A DNA stretch of 25,962 nt, taken from positions 1 to 25,962 of the forward strand of contig CAMQYL010000035.1 of assembly GCA_947039275.1 (NCBI GenBank). The letters are read 5' to 3'. Position numbers and translations under genes: made by a program. The DNA is from Amulumruptor sp947039275 (GTDB lineage: Bacteria; Bacteroidota; Bacteroidia; Bacteroidales; Muribaculaceae). Shown here piece by piece: positions 22,358-25,962 of this stretch; position 1 is the first letter of the stretch, and every line of letters begins with the position of its first letter. The notes below the pieces were generated by a model that searched no databases, was not told the origin of the DNA, and saw only the letters and a program-made list of their open reading frames with translations.

Positions 22358-24565
22358 ATGATACAAGTCGTAGTTAAGCGTGATGGCCGCGTGGTCGGTT
22401 ATAACGAAGAGAAAATCAAAGCCGCAATACGCAAAGCCATGCTCCAGACAGAGCTTGGAGAAGACGAGTCGCTGATACAGAAAATCACCGACCGCATAGG
22501 CTTTACTGGCTCAGAGCGCATGACTGTGGAGCAGATACAGGATTTGGTGGAATTTGAGTTGATGAAGTCACCGCGTAAGGAGGTGGCAAAGAAGTATATC
22601 GCTTACCGTGACCAGCGCAGCATAGCCCGACGAGCCAAGACTCGCGACATGTTCCTGGAGATAATCGAAGCGAAAAACAACGAGATCACGCGTGAAAACG
22701 CCAATATGAATACCGATTCGCCTGCAGGCATGATGATGAAGTTTGCGAGCGAGACCACCAAGCCGTTTGTCGATGACTATCTGCTGTCACCCGAGGCGCG
22801 TGATGCGGTGCGAAACGGTTACATACATATCCACGACAAGGACTATTATCCTACCAAGAGCCTCACGTGCGTTCAGCATCCGCTTGACAAGATACTCAAG
22901 TATGGTTTCAGTGCAGGCCACGGGGAGTCCCGTCCCGCCAAGCGCATAGAGACCGCGAGCATCATCGGTTGCATATCGCTTGAGACGGCACAGAATGAGA
23001 TGCACGGCGGTCAGGCAATACCGGCGTTTGACTATTATCTCGCACCCTTTGTGCGTTCCTCATATATAGAGGAAGTGCAGAAACTCGAAAAACTCACAGG
23101 CATCGATCTATCGCATCTCTATGATGCAGACATAAAGGATTACATATCCCTGTCTCTTGACGGACTTGAGGGTGATGCACGTTATCGCCAGCATGCCATC
23201 AATCAGACAGTTGCGCGTGTGCATCAGGCGATGGAGGCGTTCATACACAATATGAACACGATACACTCGCGTGGAGGCAACCAGGTGGTATTCAGCTCCA
23301 TCAATTACGGCACAGATACCTCTGCCGAGGGTCGCTGCATCATCCGCGAGATTCTCAACACGACCTATCGTGGGGTGGGCAATGGAGCGACTGCAATATT
23401 CCCGATACAGATATGGAAGAAGAAGCGTGGTGTCAGCTATCTGCCTGAAGATCCCAACTATGACCTCTATCAGCTGGCTTGCAAGGTGACAGCACGTAGG
23501 TTTTTCCCTAATTTCGTCAATCTTGACGCTACATATAACCAGCATGAAAACTGGCGCGCCGACGATCCCGAGCGTTATCGCTGGGAGGTGGCTACTATGG
23601 GATGCCGCACACGTGTGTTTGAAAACCGTTTCGGAGAGAAAACATCCATCGGTCGTGGCAACCTGAGTTTCACTACGGTCAATATCGTCCGTATAGCCAT
23701 AGAATGCATGAACATCGTGGACCGTGAGGAACGCATCGACATGTTTTTCTCCAAACTTGACACGGTGCTTGACATAGCCGCACGCCAGCTCAATGACCGA
23801 TTCAATTTCCAGAAGACGGCTCTTGCCAAGCAGTTCCCGCTCTTGATGACCCGCTTATGGAATGGCAGCGAGAAGCTTGGTCCTAATGATACTATCGAGT
23901 CGGTCATCAATCAAGGTACCCTCGGCATCGGTTTCATCGGTCTTGCCGAATGCCTCGTGGCTCTCACTGGCAAGCATCATGGTGAGGACGAGGAGTCACA
24001 GGCTTTAGGTCTCCGCATCGTGCGCCACATGCGTAGCCGAGTCAACGAATACTCAGAGACTTTCCATCATAATTATTCGGTACTTGCCACGCCAGCCGAA
24101 GGATTGTCCGGTAAATTTACGTCAAAGGACCGCAAAAGCTTTGGCATCCTTCCGGGCATCACCGACCGTGACTACTATACTAACTCCAACCATGTCCCTG
24201 TGTACTACCACTGCTCGCCCAAGCACAAGGCGCGCGTAGAGGGTCCCTACCACGAACTGACTGGCGGTGGCCATATCTTTTATGTGGAGATTGACGGCGA
24301 TGCCACTCACAATCCCGAGGCTATCATGAACATAGTGGATCTGATGGATAAGCATAATATGGGCTATTGCTCTGTCAACCACAACCGTAACCGCTGCATG
24401 GACTGCGGATATGAGGACGCTACCGAGGGGCTGGAGGAATGCCCTAAATGCCACGGTCACAACATAGACCGTCTGCAGCGCATCACAGGCTATCTCGTTG
24501 GCACGACCGACCGCTGGAACCACGCCAAGCTCGCCGAACTTCATGACCGCGTGGTACATAAATGA
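22358..24565 (+). CDS. nrdD: Anaerobic ribonucleoside-triphosphate reductase, class III
   Basis: Glycyl-radical enzyme that reduces ribonucleoside triphosphates to deoxy forms in the absence of oxygen, supplying DNA precursors. I start at ATG 22358 (MIQVVVKRDGRVVGYNEEKI), the normal beginning of the N-terminal ATP-cone (residues 1-90); the frame extends upstream without signal. The 735-residue product has the catalytic barrel (TDSPAGMMMKFASETTKPFV, IHDKDYYPTKSLTC), a zinc-finger near the C-terminus (CMDCGYEDATEGLEECPKC) and the radical loop RITGYLVGTTDRWN, in which Gly711 is the likely radical site. It needs the activase NrdG, encoded 7 nt downstream. The promoter is at 22288-22321. Confidence 0.96.
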   Translation: MIQVVVKRDGRVVGYNEEKIKAAIRKAMLQTELGEDESLIQKITDRIGFTGSERMTVEQIQDLVEFELMKSPRKEVAKKYIAYRDQRSIARRAKTRDMFLEIIEAKNNEITRENANMNTDSPAGMMMKFASETTKPFVDDYLLSPEARDAVRNGYIHIHDKDYYPTKSLTCVQHPLDKILKYGFSAGHGESRPAKRIETASIIGCISLETAQNEMHGGQAIPAFDYYLAPFVRSSYIEEVQKLEKLTGIDLSHLYDADIKDYISLSLDGLEGDARYRQHAINQTVARVHQAMEAFIHNMNTIHSRGGNQVVFSSINYGTDTSAEGRCIIREILNTTYRGVGNGATAIFPIQIWKKKRGVSYLPEDPNYDLYQLACKVTARRFFPNFVNLDATYNQHENWRADDPERYRWEVATMGCRTRVFENRFGEKTSIGRGNLSFTTVNIVRIAIECMNIVDREERIDMFFSKLDTVLDIAARQLNDRFNFQKTALAKQFPLLMTRLWNGSEKLGPNDTIESVINQGTLGIGFIGLAECLVALTGKHHGEDEESQALGLRIVRHMRSRVNEYSETFHHNYSVLATPAEGLSGKFTSKDRKSFGILPGITDRDYYTNSNHVPVYYHCSPKHKARVEGPYHELTGGGHIFYVEIDGDATHNPEAIMNIVDLMDKHNMGYCSVNHNRNRCMDCGYEDATEGLEECPKCHGHNIDRLQRITGYLVGTTDRWNHAKLAELHDRVVHK

Positions 24566-24572
24566 TGAGATA

Positions 24573-25037
24573 ATGGACAAAACGCTTCGCGTACTTAATA
24601 TAGTGGACGGGACCATCGTAGATGGTCCCGGTCTGCGTACATCCATATATTTCGCTGGATGCAGCCATCATTGCGAGGGATGCCACAATCCACAGTCATG
24701 GGACACTGCTGGAGGCGAACCAATGAGTGTCGCCGACCTGATGGCAGTGATTGATGACAATGAGATGGATGTGACATTTACAGGAGGTGACCCGTTGATG
24801 CAGATTGACGCATTGCTGCCCTTGGCGCAGGCTGTCAAAGACAGGGGGTATAATCTCTGGATATACACAGGTTATACCATCGAGGAAATCCGGGCATCCG
24901 CCAGCCTCCGTCGCATCCTGGATTATGCCGACACGATAGTAGACGGTCGCTTCGTCAAAGCCCTCAGAGACACTACTCTGCGTTTCCGAGGCTCATCCAA
25001 TCAGCGCATCATCCACATCAAGAGAAAAGATTCATAA
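24573..25037 (+). CDS. nrdG: Anaerobic ribonucleotide reductase-activating protein
   Basis: Radical-SAM activase that generates the glycyl radical on NrdD. I start at ATG 24573 (MDKTLRVLNIVDGTIVDGPG), 7 nt after the nrdD stop. The 154-residue product has the CxxxCxxC cluster motif CSHHCEGC (Cys30, 34, 37) for the 4Fe-4S centre, then VTFTGGDPLMQ (the SAM-binding GGDP) and LWIYTGYTIEEI. The length is normal for NrdG. It is convergent with maf; the gap is only 21 nt and is filled by a small AT-rich palindrome. Confidence 0.95.
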   Translation: MDKTLRVLNIVDGTIVDGPGLRTSIYFAGCSHHCEGCHNPQSWDTAGGEPMSVADLMAVIDDNEMDVTFTGGDPLMQIDALLPLAQAVKDRGYNLWIYTGYTIEEIRASASLRRILDYADTIVDGRFVKALRDTTLRFRGSSNQRIIHIKRKDS

Positions 25038-25047
25038 ATCTTATAAA

Positions 25048-25066
25048 TCTTATAAGACTTATAAGA
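25048..25066. repeat. Small AT-rich palindrome between nrdG and maf
   Basis: TCTTATAAG (25048-25056) and CTTATAAGA (25058-25066) are perfect 9-bp arms around one base. Another ATCTTATAA lies at once before it. It overlaps the end of maf and could be a weak bidirectional terminator for the two convergent genes. Confidence 0.4.
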
Positions 25067-25685
25067 CCTTAGCCTTCGTCTCGAAGCTCGCGAAATGCTT
25101 CAGAACTTCGTATAGATAATGCACCGGCAGACCCATGACGTTGTAATAGCTTCCGTAGATTCCGCTGATGCCTATGGCTCCTATCCATTCCTGTATGCCA
25201 TATGCGCCAGCTTTGTCAAACGGACGGCATGTATCCACATAGGCTTCTATTTCCGATTGCGACAGTCGTGCAAATTCCACATCGGTAGTCACACTGAAAC
25301 TGACTTGCAGCTTGACCGAGCAGACTGTTACCCCGGTCACCACATGATGCAGGCGACCCGATAGTGTCTGGAGCATGCTGATGGCTTCCTCTCGGTTTTT
25401 AGGCTTACCAAAAGCTTCCCCGTCACAGATTACCATAGTGTCAGCTGTGATGAGTAGGTCGTTTTCGGCAAGTTCGTCATAGTATGCCGACGCCTTTAAT
25501 ATGGAGAGATACTCAGGATGGCGGAACACAGGGAGTGACTGTGGGCATACTTCCTCCACATCATGGGTATTGACTACCTCGAAGTCAAGTCCGAGCAGCT
25601 GCATCAGTTCCTTGCGTCGTGGAGATGCGCTTGCCAGCTTGATGTTGTATGACCTTAGGTTTTGGGGCACAAGTGATGTCGGCAT
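25059..25685 (-). CDS. maf: Maf-like nucleotide pyrophosphatase
   Basis: Members of this family hydrolyse dTTP/UTP or modified nucleotides to monophosphates and so clean the nucleotide pool; the E. coli homologue is linked to septum inhibition. The 208-residue product has the family motifs: IKLASASPRRKELMQLLGL (15-33) with the SxRR phosphate-binding loop, LITADTMVICDGEAFGKPKN with the catalytic Asp, MLQTLSGRLHHVVTGVTV and DKAGAYGIQEWIG. The first 14 residues precede the conserved core and the start could be slightly downstream. It is read leftwards, convergent with nrdG. Confidence 0.93.
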   Translation of the reverse strand: MPTSLVPQNLRSYNIKLASASPRRKELMQLLGLDFEVVNTHDVEEVCPQSLPVFRHPEYLSILKASAYYDELAENDLLITADTMVICDGEAFGKPKNREEAISMLQTLSGRLHHVVTGVTVCSVKLQVSFSVTTDVEFARLSQSEIEAYVDTCRPFDKAGAYGIQEWIGAIGISGIYGSYYNVMGLPVHYLYEVLKHFASFETKAKVL

Positions 25686-25846
25686 AGTGACGAAAATATG
25701 GGAAAAGATATACAGTGATTTTGGTTATAAGGAATATCCTTGCGTAAAAGTACAAAATAAGTCATAAAAACAAACACTCTGTCACAGTTTTGTCATAATG
25801 TAATGGTGATGCAATAATGCTGTCCATTTAACACGTTTTACCTTCT

Positions 25847-25867
25847 TGTAGGGACGCGGCGTGCCGC
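25847..25867. repeat. Single arm of the TGTAGGGAC palindrome family
   Basis: TGTAGGGACGCGGCGTGCCGC matches, base for base, the start of the arm at 8991-9011. No matching second arm is present in the remaining 95 bases, although other copies have loops of 25-44 nt, so this is a solitary half-element or a broken copy. It lies upstream of maf. Confidence 0.75.
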
Positions 25868-25914
25868 ACAGCTGTCCGGGGAAAATATTAACAATTCCAT
25901 ATAACTATCTGGTA

Positions 25915-25956
25915 TACAAATGGTCAGGCACTATTTTGAGTGTCTGACCATTTGTA
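25915..25956. terminator. Strong hairpin, possible terminator, at the window end
   Basis: TACAAATGGTCAGGCAC (25915-25931) pairs with GTGTCTGACCATTTGTA (25940-25956): 17 bp with one G-T wobble and an 8-nt loop. No clear T-run follows, so it is a probable but not typical terminator, perhaps for a gene beyond the window. Confidence 0.5.
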
Positions 25957-25962
25957 GTCATA

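Overview
The window looks like a chromosomal segment of a gut Bacteroidales bacterium, most likely Muribaculaceae (S24-7) or a close relative. The evidence is indirect: Bacteroides-type promoters (TTTG, 19-21 bp, TAnnTTTG) in front of several genes, few Shine-Dalgarno sequences, SerA/SerC proteins of the Bacteroides type, a DUF3244-like secreted protein, TPR-transmembrane-HTH regulators and T9SS-like C-terminal domains. I identify no mobile element, CRISPR array, rRNA or tRNA.

Layout. (1) Positions 1-5.5 kb, minus strand, AT-rich: a cluster of secreted proteins of unknown role. Two of them (480-2438 and 3139-4824) look like matrixin/leishmanolysin-type metalloprotease domains whose HExxH zinc site has been lost. 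They sit with a small secreted partner (2441-3142), a short protein duplicating the C-terminal domain of one of them (39-353), and a DUF3244-like protein (5081-5449). (2) 5.6-7.4 kb, minus strand: one TPR lipoprotein/transmembrane/HTH regulator split in two frames at a 7-A run, A-AAA-AAC. (3) 7.6-11.4 kb, plus strand: a small acidic protein translationally overlapping agmatine deiminase (aguA), GDP-L-fucose synthase (fcl), and a lipoprotein with TonB C-terminal and WG-repeat domains. (4) 11.4-12.9 kb: an XRE-type regulator read leftwards, preceded by a chain of overlapping promoter elements and a long AT-rich non-coding stretch. (5) 12.9-19.8 kb, plus strand: an acidic hypothetical protein, rsmI, a coiled-coil lipoprotein, a U32-family RNA hydroxylase-like protein, galE and a MINPP-like histidine phosphatase. 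(6) 19.9-22.1 kb: serC and serA, two of the three steps of serine synthesis, separated by a large palindrome and closed by a strong terminator. (7) 22.3-25.0 kb: nrdD and nrdG, the anaerobic ribonucleotide reductase and its activase, fitting an anaerobe; maf follows convergently.

The most noteworthy signals are: the family of nested palindromes sharing TGTAGGGAC...GTCCCTACA ends in several intergenic gaps; the promoter chain in front of the XRE gene, where one TTTG can serve as -7 of one promoter and -33 of the next; the pair of zinc-less metalloprotease-like secreted proteins; the possible -1 frameshift in the TPR regulator; and sharp GC steps inside two genes, with a GC-rich 5' end and AT-rich remainder. 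All family calls are from motif recognition by eye. No database search was run.
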